Shown: piece after piece, positions 46,201 to 53,909 of the stretch
How the letters are laid out: each line of letters starts with the position of its first letter
How positions within the stretch are numbered: the first letter of the stretch is position 1
NCBI RefSeq assembly: GCF_004310425.1
Contig: NZ_SIUB01000004.1
Location: forward strand, 278,416 to 342,415
Source of the DNA: Hansschlegelia quercus
GTDB lineage: Bacteria > Pseudomonadota > Alphaproteobacteria > Rhizobiales > Methylopilaceae
DNA: 64,000 nucleotides
Reading direction: 5' to 3'
Translations under genes and position numbers: made by a program
Notes under the pieces: generated by a model
Database searches by the model: none
What the model was told of the DNA's origin: nothing
The model's input: the letters and a program-made list of their open reading frames with translations, nothing else

Positions 46201-48896
46201 GCTTGATCGGGCAGGAAGGCAAGCTGGAGCCCGAGCTGAGCGCTGGCGAGCTTCAGATCGGCCACGAGCCTGCGGTTATGCGCGCCAAGATGAACGCCGG
46301 CGCGGGCCGGAACGACCGCGAAGATGAGCGCGAGCGCGGCCGGAATGGCCGCCGCCGCGACGACGGCCAGCACGCCGAGGACAGCGGCTGGAAGCGGCAG
46401 CAGCCAGCAGGCCGCGAGCGTCGCGAGGAGCGCCGGCGCGGCCAGTGAACGCCGCAGGTTGTCGAGCATTTTGCCGCGTCCGACGCCGGGCAGGCCGGAG
46501 CGCCCCTGACCGATGCCGAACACCCATGGCAGGAGCTGCCAGTCGCCACGCGTCCAGCGATGCTGCCGGCGCGCCGCTACGTCGTAACGCGACGGGAAAT
46601 CTTCGATGACCTCGACGTCGGATGCGAGGCCAGCGCGCGCGAACACGCCCTCGAAGAGGTCGTGGCTCAGCATCGCGTTGTCGGGCGTGCGGCCCAAAAG
46701 CGCGGCCTCGAAAGCGTCGACGTCGTAGATGCCCTTGCCCGTGTACGAGCCCTCGCCGAACAGGTCCTGATAGACGTCCGAGACGGCCGCCGCGTAGGGG
46801 TCGACGCCCCCTGGCGCCGAGAACGCCCGCTGATAGATCGATCCCTCCCGACCGATCGGGAGGGACGGGGTGACCCGTGGCTGCAGGATGCCGTAGCCGC
46901 CAACGACGCGGTGGCCTGTCGCGTCGAAGGTCGGTCTGTTCAGCGAGTGCGCCATCTTGCCGATCAGCCGCGCCGCGGCGTCACGCGGAAGCCGGGTGTC
47001 GGCGTCGAGCGTTATGACGAAACGGACGTCCGTGGGGACCCTCGCATGAAGTCCGGTTTCGGCCGCGAACGTGGTGTCGGTCGCGCCCCGCAGGAGCCGG
47101 TTGAGCTCGTGCAGCTTGCCGCGCTTGCGCTCCCAGCCCATCCAGACGCCTTCCTCGGCGTTGAAGAGCCTCCTGCGGTGAAGCAGAAGGAAGCGGTCGC
47201 CGGCGGGCCCCGGTCCGTAGCGCGCGTTCAACCGGGCGATCGCCGCCGCGCCCGCCGCGAGGAGCGTGTCGTCTCCCTCAAGCGTCTCGTGTTCGGCGTC
47301 GACCCCGTCGGACACCAGCGCAAAGGTGAGATCGCCGCCAGCGCCTGCGAGATGGTGGATCTCGAGCCGGCCGATATGCTCCAGCAGGTCCGCCTCGCCC
47401 GTCAGCATGGTCGGCATCGCGACGAGCGTGCGGTGGCTCGACGGAACTCCGGTCGACAGGTCCAAGCCCGGCAGGACGTGCGCGCCGAAGCTCCATGAGA
47501 TCAGCCGGTTGATCAGCGCGGTCGCGACATCCGTCGCCGGCGCGAAAGCAAGCGCCGCGATGACGAGAAGCCAGCCGGCGCCTGCTCCGTGCGAAGCGAG
47601 CGCGGAAAAAACGGCAGCGAGCAGGACGCAAGCGACGACGAGGATCGCGCTGACATAGCCGCCGATGCCGAGTCGCACGCTGAACCGGTAGAACCGCAGC
47701 GCCGGAGGAGGTCGAAAGCCGATCGTTCGCTCCAGCGCGGGTCGGCCTTCCGCGATGAGGTGGAAGCCGGGATCACGGCCGCGGCCGAAATCGTCCTGCC
47801 GAACGCTCCGCTCCGCGTTGCGCGTCGCCTCCAGCGCGGCGTCCGCGACCTCGAGCTCCGAGGCGGACGAGCCGCGCGCGAGCTGCTCGATGGCGCCGCG
47901 GTAAAGGTTGCGGGTCGCGAAATCCATCGCCGCGAAGTCGCTCGCCTCGCGCAACCGCGCATCGACGAGGCTGACGCTTTCGAACAGCTCCGCCCAATCG
48001 ATGTCTGAGATCAGCCGCATGCTGGTGATGATGTTGCGGATGGTCACGTTGGATGCGCCCTGGCGCTGCTGGGCGTGCCGCACCGCCTCGTCGATCGACG
48101 AGCCTTGCAGCGTCAGCCGGGCGTCCAGCCACTCAAGCGCGGGGTTGGTGCGTGGATCCTGATCGCGGAATCGCTTGGCGAGCTGCGCCGCGAACAGCTC
48201 CGAGACAGGGCCCGCCGAGCGGGTCGCTATGTCGGCGTCGAGCGCCGAACGGTCGCCGCCCGCAACGCGCAGACGGTTCGCGAGCGCTTCCGCGTCGGCG
48301 CGCGCTGTCCGGCCGGCGTCGATCTGGTCCGCGAGCCTTCTGAGGTTCTCGATCAGCACGATCCGCAACGTGATCGGCGCCGCCCAGAGTTCGCCGATGG
48401 TGAGGGGCTGCACGCGCTGATAGGCGGTGACGAAGCGGGCGAGAGTTGCAGGATCGAAATGGCTGTCGGTATGGGCGACGAAGGCCCAGGCGATGCCCAA
48501 GACCCGAGGATAGCCGGCGAACGGGCCAGTCGCGAGCTTTGGTAGCTGCCGGTAGTAGCCAGCGGGCAGGTCCTCGCGGATCTCGCGGATCTGGTCTTCG
48601 ACAAGGTGGTAATTGTCCAGCAGCCATTCGGCGGCAGGAACCACGTCTCGCCCGCTCTCGAGCTCCTCGGCGCTCGCCCTGTAGGCGAGCAAAAGCGCGC
48701 GCGCGTTGTCGTCGAGGCGCGATCTCAGCGACCGGACGGATGGCGGATCGGCCGTGACCGGCTGTGCGGCCGCGAGGCTCTCGGCGTGCTGTTCAAGCCG
48801 CTCGGCGCCGAACATCTCCTCGCGGACCGGAGAGACGTCGTTCCACGGAGGCGTGACGCGACGGCGCGCGATGAGACTCTGCGCGTAGAGGAGCAT
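40293..48896 (-). CDS. ndvB: Cyclic beta-1,2-glucan synthase (ndvB/chvB type)
   Basis: This 2867-residue inner-membrane enzyme is of the family's usual length. It makes cyclic beta-1,2-glucans from UDP-glucose by initiation, elongation, cyclisation and length control. The N-terminal part has several membrane segments (YVSAILVVACVLLAAVFSAL; ALLATLAACWLLPLPAAVLG; GVGLCLFCLLIAPASWPLIL). They enclose a GT84 glycosyltransferase with TLDADTRLPRDAAARLIGKM and the RRQHRWTRGDWQLLPWVFG loop. The C-terminal third is a GH94-like phosphorylase domain with GTGDWNDGMNRVGEGG and SGAYGFRDQMQDGMAL. Cyclic glucans reach the periplasm and matter for osmotic adaptation and host interaction. Two small genes lie upstream on the same strand. 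Confidence 0.96.
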   Translation of the reverse strand: MLLYAQSLIARRRVTPPWNDVSPVREEMFGAERLEQHAESLAAAQPVTADPPSVRSLRSRLDDNARALLLAYRASAEELESGRDVVPAAEWLLDNYHLVEDQIREIREDLPAGYYRQLPKLATGPFAGYPRVLGIAWAFVAHTDSHFDPATLARFVTAYQRVQPLTIGELWAAPITLRIVLIENLRRLADQIDAGRTARADAEALANRLRVAGGDRSALDADIATRSAGPVSELFAAQLAKRFRDQDPRTNPALEWLDARLTLQGSSIDEAVRHAQQRQGASNVTIRNIITSMRLISDIDWAELFESVSLVDARLREASDFAAMDFATRNLYRGAIEQLARGSSASELEVADAALEATRNAERSVRQDDFGRGRDPGFHLIAEGRPALERTIGFRPPPALRFYRFSVRLGIGGYVSAILVVACVLLAAVFSALASHGAGAGWLLVIAALAFAPATDVATALINRLISWSFGAHVLPGLDLSTGVPSSHRTLVAMPTMLTGEADLLEHIGRLEIHHLAGAGGDLTFALVSDGVDAEHETLEGDDTLLAAGAAAIARLNARYGPGPAGDRFLLLHRRRLFNAEEGVWMGWERKRGKLHELNRLLRGATDTTFAAETGLHARVPTDVRFVITLDADTRLPRDAAARLIGKMAHSLNRPTFDATGHRVVGGYGILQPRVTPSLPIGREGSIYQRAFSAPGGVDPYAAAVSDVYQDLFGEGSYTGKGIYDVDAFEAALLGRTPDNAMLSHDLFEGVFARAGLASDVEVIEDFPSRYDVAARRQHRWTRGDWQLLPWVFGIGQGRSGLPGVGRGKMLDNLRRSLAAPALLATLAACWLLPLPAAVLGVLAVVAAAAIPAALALIFAVVPARAGVHLGAHNRRLVADLKLASAQLGLQLAFLPDQAWRMGDAIIRTLVRVFRTRRLLLQWTTAAQSTATPRLDLPGFYGLMGGGTLLGVGLCLFCLLIAPASWPLILPFAVAWGAAPALALWVSRSPKPALGRALTADEATELRLIARRTWRFFETFVTPADSMLPPDNFQEDPKPVVARRTSPTNVGIYLLSAVAARDFGWAGVTETVERIEATFASLRTLQRHRGHFLNWYGTANGEPLIPAYVSTVDSGNLAGHLIALANACEEWAQAPSVRDAREGFTDDLALARQALAILVPNGDVRGAAIAAILDEIDAQLRGSVALVTLAPALARLADKALRLARDSLPPADSDGESDFTFWIGAFARSVASQARDRAGDSSALDARLSAIAAEARATALEMDFAFLLDPERKLLSIGYSLPDNRLDPSCYDLLASEARLASLFAIAKGDAPTRHWFRLGRTATPIGGGSALVSWSGSMFEYLMPSLVMRAPAGSLLDETNRLVVSRQQEYGRALSAPWGVSESAYNARDLEFTYQYSNFGVPGLGLKRGLADNAVIAPYATGLAAMVDPQGARANFARLAELGANGQYGFYEALDFTRSRLPDGASVAIVRNYMAHHQGMTIVALANVLHGGSMRARFHREPMIQACELLLQERMPRDVAVAQPRAEEVKATPDEIAKVSTVRHVTPSTAETPVTHVLSNGRYAVMLTAEGTGYSRWRDLAVTRWRADPTLDDLGSFVLLRDVGSGRVWSASAQPLGAAGPAQEVTFGEDHATFVRRDGALTTTMDILVSGEIDGEVRRVKLANTGRAAIEIELTSYSEVVLAPPASDTAHPAFSKLFVVTEHLAEFGALIATRRPRTKGEAAVCAAHFAVVEGESSADPEYETDRAKFLGRSLSPAEAFARRAASPLSNTVGTVLDPVFAIRRRVIVPPGGTARVSFWTVVAPSRAELLDLVDTHLDRSAFDRAKTLAWTQAQVQLRHLGVTADEAADFQRLAAPLLYPDARFRAPSDVIVRGSGAQSGLWPYSVSGDLPIVLLRIDDVEDMAQVRQLLRAHEYWRIKQIGVDLVIINEHASSYLQDLQIAIDIAVRSSQSRPRFGDAPAQGAVHALRADLLTLEGRNLILSVARVVLVARHGSISAQLARLPKPAVRAAPAARANSRPAAMASRSPDPADALEFFNELGGFGKDGREYVTILDRGRTTPAPWINVIANRSFGFQVSAGGSGGAWSENSRENQLTPWSNDPVADPAGEALYLRDEETGAFWTATAQPISDGGRYVARHGFGYSRFEHEANGVALELTQFVPVDDPIKISRLTLRNMTDRPRRLSVTAFAEWTLGSTRSNSAPFVVTAIDGDTGALFARNPWGSAFPGRVAFADLAGRQTGWTADRCEFLGRHGGPHAPAALLRSSPLGRAAGAGLDPCAALSTGVTLAPNESVEVVWLLGQSIGDDEARALVRRYREADLDAVLAAVTEGWEKRLGAVHVRTPDRAMDVMLNGWLLYQALGCRIWARTGFYQASGAYGFRDQMQDGMALSLTDPAETRSHLLRASSRQFPEGDVQHWWLPHSGQGVRTRISDDRVWLSFAVATYVASSGDAAVLDEETPFLDGPLLKPGEHDAFFQPMESADRASVFEHCARGLDQCVALTGPLGLPLMGTGDWNDGMNRVGEGGAGESVWLGWLFIRAVALFAPLAEARDPARAARWREHAETVRASIEREAWDGAWYRRATFDDGAWLGSTTSEECRIDSIAQTWAVLSGAAEPARAAQAMASVDAHLIRRNEAIAVLFTPPFVSTIHDPGYIKGYPAGLRENGGQYSHAAMWAILAFAKLGAGAKAHELFALLNPINHARDPAGAERYKVEPYVVAADVYSVAPHAGRGGWTWYTGSAAWMYRAGLEGILGVSRQGAALLVAPCIPDDWPGFEATITVDSTRCRIEVRRSSDDVGSTVLDGQTVTRTEDGVRIPLDRSDHDLTLILPVQRPLPEQNPSSIAHPARVAAIKDSSERIASSLHR

Positions 48897-48948
48897 GGTC
48901 GCCTTTCAGGCATGGCCACGAACGGGCTCGGGCTCGGGAAAGAGCTAC

Positions 48949-48983
48949 AGCGTGGATGCGGCGGTTAACGCTGCATCCACGCT
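48949..48983. repeat. Inverted repeat in the leader of ndvB
   Basis: Perfect 11-bp arms AGCGTGGATGC / GCATCCACGCT with a 13-base spacer containing GGTTAAC. It lies 53 bases upstream of the ndvB start, between it and the stop of the 90-residue gene. No T-run follows on the minus strand, so an operator or RNA hairpin is more likely than an intrinsic terminator. Confidence 0.5.
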
Positions 48984-49026
48984 CAGCCGGGTACTGACGA
49001 CGCAAGCGACCGCCCGGTTTGGGAGA

Positions 49027-49299
49027 TTAGAACGGCGCAGCACTCTTGCGGTCCGCGTCGAGGGCGGCTTCGAGATCAGCGCGCTCCACGAGGTGCGTTT
49101 TATGCAGTCCTGACCGGACCGCGATCGCCGGCGTATGGATCGTCGTTGCAGTCCGCCTATAGGCGAGGAACGAGATGCCCGGAATCTCCTCCTCGTCGAT
49201 GACGAGGAGATAGGTCCCGGCCGGCTGCGCTCCGTTGATCCCGGCAAGCGAAAACGGCCGGCGGAACATCACCGTCGTTTCGGTGGTGCGGTCCGGCAT
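49027..49299 (-). CDS. Small protein of unknown function
   Basis: This is 90 residues from ATG 49299, with a beta-rich sequence (VMFRRPFSLAGINGAQPAGT then YLLVIDEEEIPGISFLAYRR). It suggests one small compact domain. Its start lies 10 bases after the stop of the short basic gene upstream, so the two form an operon. No family recognised. Confidence 0.6.
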   Translation of the reverse strand: MPDRTTETTVMFRRPFSLAGINGAQPAGTYLLVIDEEEIPGISFLAYRRTATTIHTPAIAVRSGLHKTHLVERADLEAALDADRKSAAPF

Positions 49300-49309
49300 G
49301 ACCGAGGCC

Positions 49310-49447
49310 TCAGGACTTCTTGGGCTTGGGCGACGTTGCGGTCGAAGCCGAAACGCCGCGGGTCAGGCCGGCCGGCGCAGCCGCAGGCGCTTTCGGCTTT
49401 TTGGGCTTCTTGGCTTCCTTGTTGCCGCGCTTTTGTTCCTTGGCCAT
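49310..49447 (-). CDS. Very small Lys/Pro/Ala-rich basic protein
   Basis: This is 45 residues from ATG 49447, preceded by a strong GGAGG nine bases before the start. It begins MAKEQKRGNKEAKKPKKPKA, continues with Ala/Pro/Ser/Thr residues and ends PKPKKS. Small basic proteins with this kind of N-terminus recur in Hyphomicrobiales genomes; they are probably unstructured and may bind nucleic acid, which is inference. The next gene follows in the same operon. Confidence 0.72.
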   Translation of the reverse strand: MAKEQKRGNKEAKKPKKPKAPAAAPAGLTRGVSASTATSPKPKKS

Positions 49448-49490
49448 CTACTTTCCTCCATCACGAATTGCCGGACATCGTCGCCGGCGG

Positions 49491-49529
49491 AAAAGGAAAG
49501 CCCCGCCGCCTCTAACGAGACGACGGGGC
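49491..49529 (-). terminator. Rho-independent terminator, minus strand
   Basis: A 13-bp stem on the minus strand (GCCCCGTCGTCTC / GAGGCGGCGGGGC, two G-T wobble pairs) with a four-base loop spans 49500-49529, followed by TTTCCTTTTCC. It ends transcription coming from the cold-shock gene region before the small basic gene. Confidence 0.75.
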
Positions 49530-49677
49530 CTAAGACGCCAGAAGAGACGCTAGGCCCTCTTCGGCGATGAAGCAGCGTGGCCTGAACTCAATCGCCAGTA
49601 CATCCGTGGTCGATTTCGTCTGAATGCCGCGCTTTTGCCGGATCGCCCGAAGTTCGGGGGGCGGTCCGGCGGCTCGA

Positions 49678-49890
49678 TCAGGCCAGAACCTGGATCTTCT
49701 CGGCCGACATTTTGCCGCTTCTGCCGTCGAGCACCAGGTCGAAACCGACCTTCTGGCCTTCCTACAGATCGGCGATGCCGGCGCGCTCCAGCGCGCTCAT
49801 GTGGACGAAGGCGTCGGCGCCGCCATCATCCGGCGCGATAAACCCGAAGCCCTTCTGGGCGTTGAACCATTTCACGGTTCCCGATGTCAT
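49678..49890 (-). pseudogene. cspA: Cold-shock protein gene with an in-frame TAG stop at codon 43
   Basis: The reading frame from ATG 49890 is a normal 70-residue CspA-type protein: [20 protein letters not shown] with RNP1 (KGFGFI) and RNP2 (AFVH), then [10 protein letters not shown]. Codon 43 (49762-49764) is TAG. After it the family continues undisturbed as EGQKVGFDLVLDGRSGKMSA and ends at a normal stop at 49678. A single change of CAG to TAG would explain it. The protein as encoded would stop after 42 residues, so the gene is probably inactive unless the base is a sequencing error. Confidence 0.85.
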
Positions 49891-50446
49891 GGGAAACCCT
49901 CTCGATCTTGATTAGCGAAGCGCTCTCACTTAAGGGGCACCGTCGAACTTGCTGTTTTCAGAAAATAAAATTGGCGAAAAGAGCGCTAAACGCCCGCTCC
50001 GACCAAATCAACAAAACGATACGACAACCCAACCTGCGCTAATTAGTAGGCCATTACAACGAGAAATTCATCGCCGGCCCTCGCAATTCAGCGACCCGCT
50101 ACGTAGCGGTCAGAAATATATTATTTTGCTTATCAACGAACTCGCGGAGTATACAGTCTAGGACTGGCTGACGGTTGGCTGCGCCTAAGAGGCTCGGAGC
50201 CGATGAGTTGAGGAACGCCACCGGCCTCGAGCACCAGCCCAAGCTTGCGAATTTCTCCGATCTCTCCGACTCGTGGGCGACGGACCGCTCGGAGGCGACG
50301 ATCGATGTCGAATTCGTGGACTGCGTTGGCAGCCATCTCCTCGGCTGCGGTTGTCGCGTCAACAGAGGGCCCAGTACTGGCTGACCGAGCCATCACCCTC
50401 TAGAAAGCGGACGTCCGCAGCTTCCACTTAGGGTCAACATCAGCAT
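49891..50446. other. AT-rich intergenic region without a supported gene
   Basis: The first ~250 bases are markedly AT-richer than the surroundings (for example AAAATAAAATTGG and AGAAATATATTATTTTGC), part of it probably the promoter and leader of the cold-shock gene. An open minus-strand frame around 50133-50396 has no recognisable domain and I do not call it. The change in base composition marks the edge of the defence-like patch. Confidence 0.4.
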
Positions 50447-50683
50447 TTAGCGCTTCTTCTGCGCGGGAGGCTCTACGACCTCGTCGAGCAACCTTGAGCT
50501 CGGCAGACCCAGCGCAGCCGCAATGACTTCCAGCACCGTCACGGTAGGGTTTCGGACCCCACGCTCAACTCCGGAAACATACGTCCGGTGGAGCTTCGCC
50601 TCGAATGCGAGCGCCTCCTGAGACCAGCCCTTCTCCTGTCGCAACCGCTTCACGTTGAGGCCGACCCGGCGACGTACGTCCAT
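50447..50683 (-). CDS. XRE-family regulator of the defence-like patch
   Basis: This is 78 residues with one HTH: RVGLNVKRLRQEKGWSQEAL, then KLHRTYVSGVERGVRNPTVT and a C-terminal VIAAALGLPSSRLLDEV. It resembles the controller (C) proteins of restriction-modification systems. It is divergent from the nuclease-like gene at 50766 with an 82-base gap, which is the classic place for a C-protein operator. Confidence 0.82.
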   Translation of the reverse strand: MDVRRRVGLNVKRLRQEKGWSQEALAFEAKLHRTYVSGVERGVRNPTVTVLEVIAAALGLPSSRLLDEVVEPPAQKKR

Positions 50684-50765
50684 GCTCGGACGGTCACGAT
50701 GATGTCGCCTATCGATCTACAGACGATGAGTCTCATTTCACTGGACTGCCGCTCGTAACAGAGCG

Positions 50766-51944
50766 ATGTCGGTCCTGCGCCGAAGGCAGGCGTGTTTGGA
50801 GACCATCGTGACCGCCGGAGTGTTCGTGCTGACCGACGCCGCCACCCTGATCCCAATGAAGCAGGCGAGCTTCGTCACCGAGGACGAGTTCCAGAACCTG
50901 CTGGCGCGCTTCCCGGAGCTTCTCGTCGGCGATCAGATCGACAGCCAGTCGCCTCGTCGGTTCATCCTCGTCTCACGCGAACAGTCGATCGCCGATCAGG
51001 AAGGCGGCGGCGGCCGCTGGTCGGTCGATCATTTATTCATAGATCAGGATGGCGTCCCGACGCTCGTGGAGGTCAAACGATCAAGCGACACGCGCATACG
51101 CCGTGAGGTCGTTGGGCAAATGTTGGATTATGCGGCGAACGCCGTCGTGCACTGGCCTGTGCAGAACCTACGTGACAGGTTTGAAACCCAATTGGCGGAG
51201 GACGGCGTCGACCCTGCCGCGGCGCTTCGAGACCGTCTCGGTCTGGAAGAGGCGCCGGACGCCTTCTGGGGTCGCGTGGAGACCAACCTCAAGGCCGGTA
51301 AGGTCAGATTGTTGTTCGTCGCAGACGTGATCCCGCGAGAGCTGCGGCGGATAGTCGAGTTTTTGAACGAGCAAATGAGCCCAGCTGAGGTTCTGGCAAT
51401 CGAGTTGCGTCAGTTTCAGGGCGAAGGCTTACGCACCCTCGTCCCGACGGTCATCGGTCAGACGCAGGCGGCGATCCGAAGCAAAATCTCGACCTCGAGC
51501 GCGCCGCAGCGAACTTGGGACGAGGCATCGCTTCTCGAAGCGCTCGTTGAGCGAACCGACGAGCGAAGCGCCGCCAATGCACGCGTGATCGTCGACTGGA
51601 TGAATCAGAACGCCGATCGGGTGACGTTCAATACCAGCGTCAACTGGGGATCGATCACCGCGGCGTTTCTTAGGCCAGGGGCCGAAGTTCCCGCTCTTAC
51701 GATTTGTATCGACGGTACCATGAGCGTCAACTTCGAATACATGAAGAATAAGCCCGTGTTCGGTGATCTTCATGAGCGAGAAGAGCTTCTCCGCCGCGTC
51801 AACGAGACGCCGGGCGTCGCCTTGGCTCCCGCGGCAGCATCCGGGCGCAAGACCATCCGCCTAGCCGCGCTCACGCCCCAGGCCGTCGAGGTGTTTCTGC
51901 GCACCATGGACTGGTTCGTCGAACGATGGCGGGGCGAGCCGTGA
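50766..51944 (+). CDS. Protein with a PD-(D/E)XK nuclease-like core
   Basis: This is 392 residues (ATG 50766; a later GTG start is possible). The N-terminal third holds VDHLFIDQDGVPTLVEVKRS followed by DTRIRREVVGQMLDYAANAV, an acidic D-x-E-V-K arrangement like that of PD-(D/E)XK nucleases. The middle has LNEQMSPAEVLAIELRQFQG and the C-terminus is a basic domain of unknown type. I cannot name the family. Together with the neighbouring regulator and methyltransferase it suggests a restriction-like or other defence function, but nuclease activity is inference. Confidence 0.6.
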   Translation: MSVLRRRQACLETIVTAGVFVLTDAATLIPMKQASFVTEDEFQNLLARFPELLVGDQIDSQSPRRFILVSREQSIADQEGGGGRWSVDHLFIDQDGVPTLVEVKRSSDTRIRREVVGQMLDYAANAVVHWPVQNLRDRFETQLAEDGVDPAAALRDRLGLEEAPDAFWGRVETNLKAGKVRLLFVADVIPRELRRIVEFLNEQMSPAEVLAIELRQFQGEGLRTLVPTVIGQTQAAIRSKISTSSAPQRTWDEASLLEALVERTDERSAANARVIVDWMNQNADRVTFNTSVNWGSITAAFLRPGAEVPALTICIDGTMSVNFEYMKNKPVFGDLHEREELLRRVNETPGVALAPAAASGRKTIRLAALTPQAVEVFLRTMDWFVERWRGEP

Positions 51945-52186
51945 GCGGCGCCGACGAGCCGTCCATGATCGACTGCGACGGGCGGCCCGAAGGTCAGACT
52001 TGCGAGATCTGCGGAGCGTCGCTCGAGCCGGCATCAGGGTTCCTGCCCCCTGTCTGCATCAACCTCGAAGCACGCGAGGATCGCGCGGGAGAGATCGCGC
52101 GAACGGCGCATTTTGCGAACATGCAGAAAGCATGCGCCCGTGAACCGACCAACGCCACAGGGGAGGACGCGGGACCGCGGCGATAA
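51941..52186 (+). CDS. Small Cys-containing protein, possible zinc-finger
   Basis: About 81 residues from GTG 51941, overlapping the stop of the preceding gene (GTGA). It has CEICG and a later PVCIN, so a small metal-binding site is possible. Family not recognised. It ends 14 bases before the methyltransferase stop on the other strand. Confidence 0.45.
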   Translation: MSGADEPSMIDCDGRPEGQTCEICGASLEPASGFLPPVCINLEAREDRAGEIARTAHFANMQKACAREPTNATGEDAGPRR

Positions 52187-52200
52187 GTGGCTCCCGTGAT

Positions 52201-53225
52201 CTACGGCTGGGCCGCCCTCCGCTTCGACACCTCCGCAAAAGTCTCACCGGTTTTCTCAAGAACGGCGGCCTTGCCAGTCAGTTGCTCATACCGCTTAATA
52301 ATCACCTCTATATAAAGAGGGTCGATCTCGACTCCCCGGCAAATGCGTCCAGTCCTCTCGGCGGCGAGAAGTGTGCTGCCGGATCCAAGAAATGGATCGA
52401 GAACGATATCTCCGCGATCGGTGAGATCTTTTATGGCCTCTTCGAGCATCGCGACCGGCTTAACGGTTGGATGATGTTTCAGTCCCTTTTGAGCGTCTGA
52501 GCCGGCGGAAGACGCGCCCGGATAGGTCCAGACATTCGAGCGCCACCGACCTTTTTGACCGAGGCTGATGTTGTTCTTGTAAGCTGCCTCGCCCTTCTTG
52601 AACAGAGGAAGAAGCTCATGCTGAGAGCGATAAAGGCTTCCCATCCCGGCGTTGGTTTTTGACCAAACGATGAGATTCAACTGGGAGAGTCCCGCCTCCG
52701 CAGCCGCGGCTGTCACGGACTGTAGTCCACGCCAATCAATGAAGGTGCCGAAGACGCCGCCATCACCGAGGTAAAGAAGAGCCTCTCTTATCCAGTCATT
52801 GTTGAACTGAAAAAACTGTTCCTCAGACATTTCGCCGCTCGCCATCGAAAACTCGCGGTGTTTTCCACTCGTAACGTGCCCAGATATCTTCACGTTGTAC
52901 GGCTGATCCGTGAATACGAATTGGCAAGAACTTGAGCCCATGAGCTCACTTAACACTGCGGCGTCCCGGGCATCTCCACAGATTAGCCTGTGAGGGCCGA
53001 GAATATAGACGTCCCCGACTTCCGCTACTGCATTTGCGCCTGATTCAGGCTCTAGAGGACCAACTTCCAACGCCTCCAGGTTGGGATCCGCAAGAATCCC
53101 ATCGATCTCAAAGCTCTCGAAACCCGTGACTTCGATGGCCGCCCCTTCGATGATGAGCTCTTCGAGTTCGAGCCTTAGTTCCCCGAGGTCCCAGGCGCCT
53201 TTTTCTTGAAGCCGATTAGCCGCGA
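52201..53225 (-). pseudogene. Site-specific DNA methyltransferase (beta-class, N4/N6), N-terminus missing
   Basis: The catalytic region is present: HRLICGDARDAAVLSELMG, motif IV with neighbouring residues FTDQPYNVKISGHVTSG, and motif I VLDPFLGSGSTLLAAERTGR at the C-terminal side. This is the order of beta-class enzymes that normally carry a ParB-like N-terminal domain. That N-terminal part, about 100 residues, is absent. Homology begins at NRLQEKGAWDLGELRLELEE near 53215, where the family normally has ADNRLAEKAGWD. Upstream the frame runs antisense through an SDR gene and has no natural start near the junction. Motif IV reads DQPY instead of DPPY. Confidence 0.72.
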
Positions 53226-53244
53226 TCCGCAGCAGGTTCCGCTC

Positions 53245-53736
53245 GGTTTCCTGTATGCGAGCGCCGGCATCGGCGAAGCGGTCTCGCTCGGCGAGATTAC
53301 GGAGAAGCATTTCGACGCGACCTTCGGCCTGAACACGCGGGGCACGCTGTTCACGGTCCAGAAGGCGCTGCCGCTCATCAAAGACGGCGGTTCGATCTTC
53401 ATGACCAGCTCGGTCGCGTCGGTTAAGGGCTTTCCCGGATACAGCGTGTATGCGGCGAGCAAGGCGGCGCTGCACGCCTTCGCGCGCGGGTGGCTCAACG
53501 AACTGAAGGACAGGAACATCCGGGTGAACGTGCTGAGCCCCGGACCGATCGCCACGCCTATGCAGGACCAGGTCCTCACCGCGGAAGCGAAGCAGATGTT
53601 CGAGAGCCTCATCCCGCGCGGGACGATGGGTCGTCCCGAAGAGATCGCGGCGGCCGCGGTGTTTCTCGCCTCCGACGAGTCGAGCTTCGTGAACGGCATG
53701 CTTTTGGCCGTCGACGGCGGCTTCTCGGCCATCTGA
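53245..53736 (+). pseudogene. Short-chain dehydrogenase/reductase, N-terminal half missing
   Basis: The frame begins in the middle of an SDR at LYASAGIGEAVSLGEITEKH and continues normally: FTVQKALPLIKDGGSIFMTS, the catalytic Ser in TSSVAS, YSVYAASKAA (YxxxK), NVLSPGPIATPM and VNGMLLAVDGGFSAI. The Rossmann glycine motif TGxxxGIG and the first ~85 residues are gone. The break lies at the same point where the opposite-strand methyltransferase loses its 5' end, so both were cut by one rearrangement. Confidence 0.75.
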
Positions 53737-53909
53737 TCTCACGCCGGCCACCCGGGCGTTGTGAGCGGGCCAGCCGTTCAATCAGCCATTGATCAAACAG
53801 CGGGACGGACGGCTGCGGCGCTTCTGCGTCGCCGTGCTCGACGAGGCAATCGAAGATCAGCCGCCCCCAAAGCACGCGGTCGGTTCGAGCAGGGTCCGAC
53901 CGCCAGCGC

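Noticed and set aside
40617..48000. Many long open frames on the plus strand and in other frames inside ndvB
   Set aside because: They are mirror frames of a GC-rich gene of 8.6 kb, rich in Arg and Ala and without domains.
50133..50396. Open minus-strand frame in the AT-rich gap
   Set aside because: No recognisable domain, no clear ribosome-binding site, and codon use unlike the neighbours.
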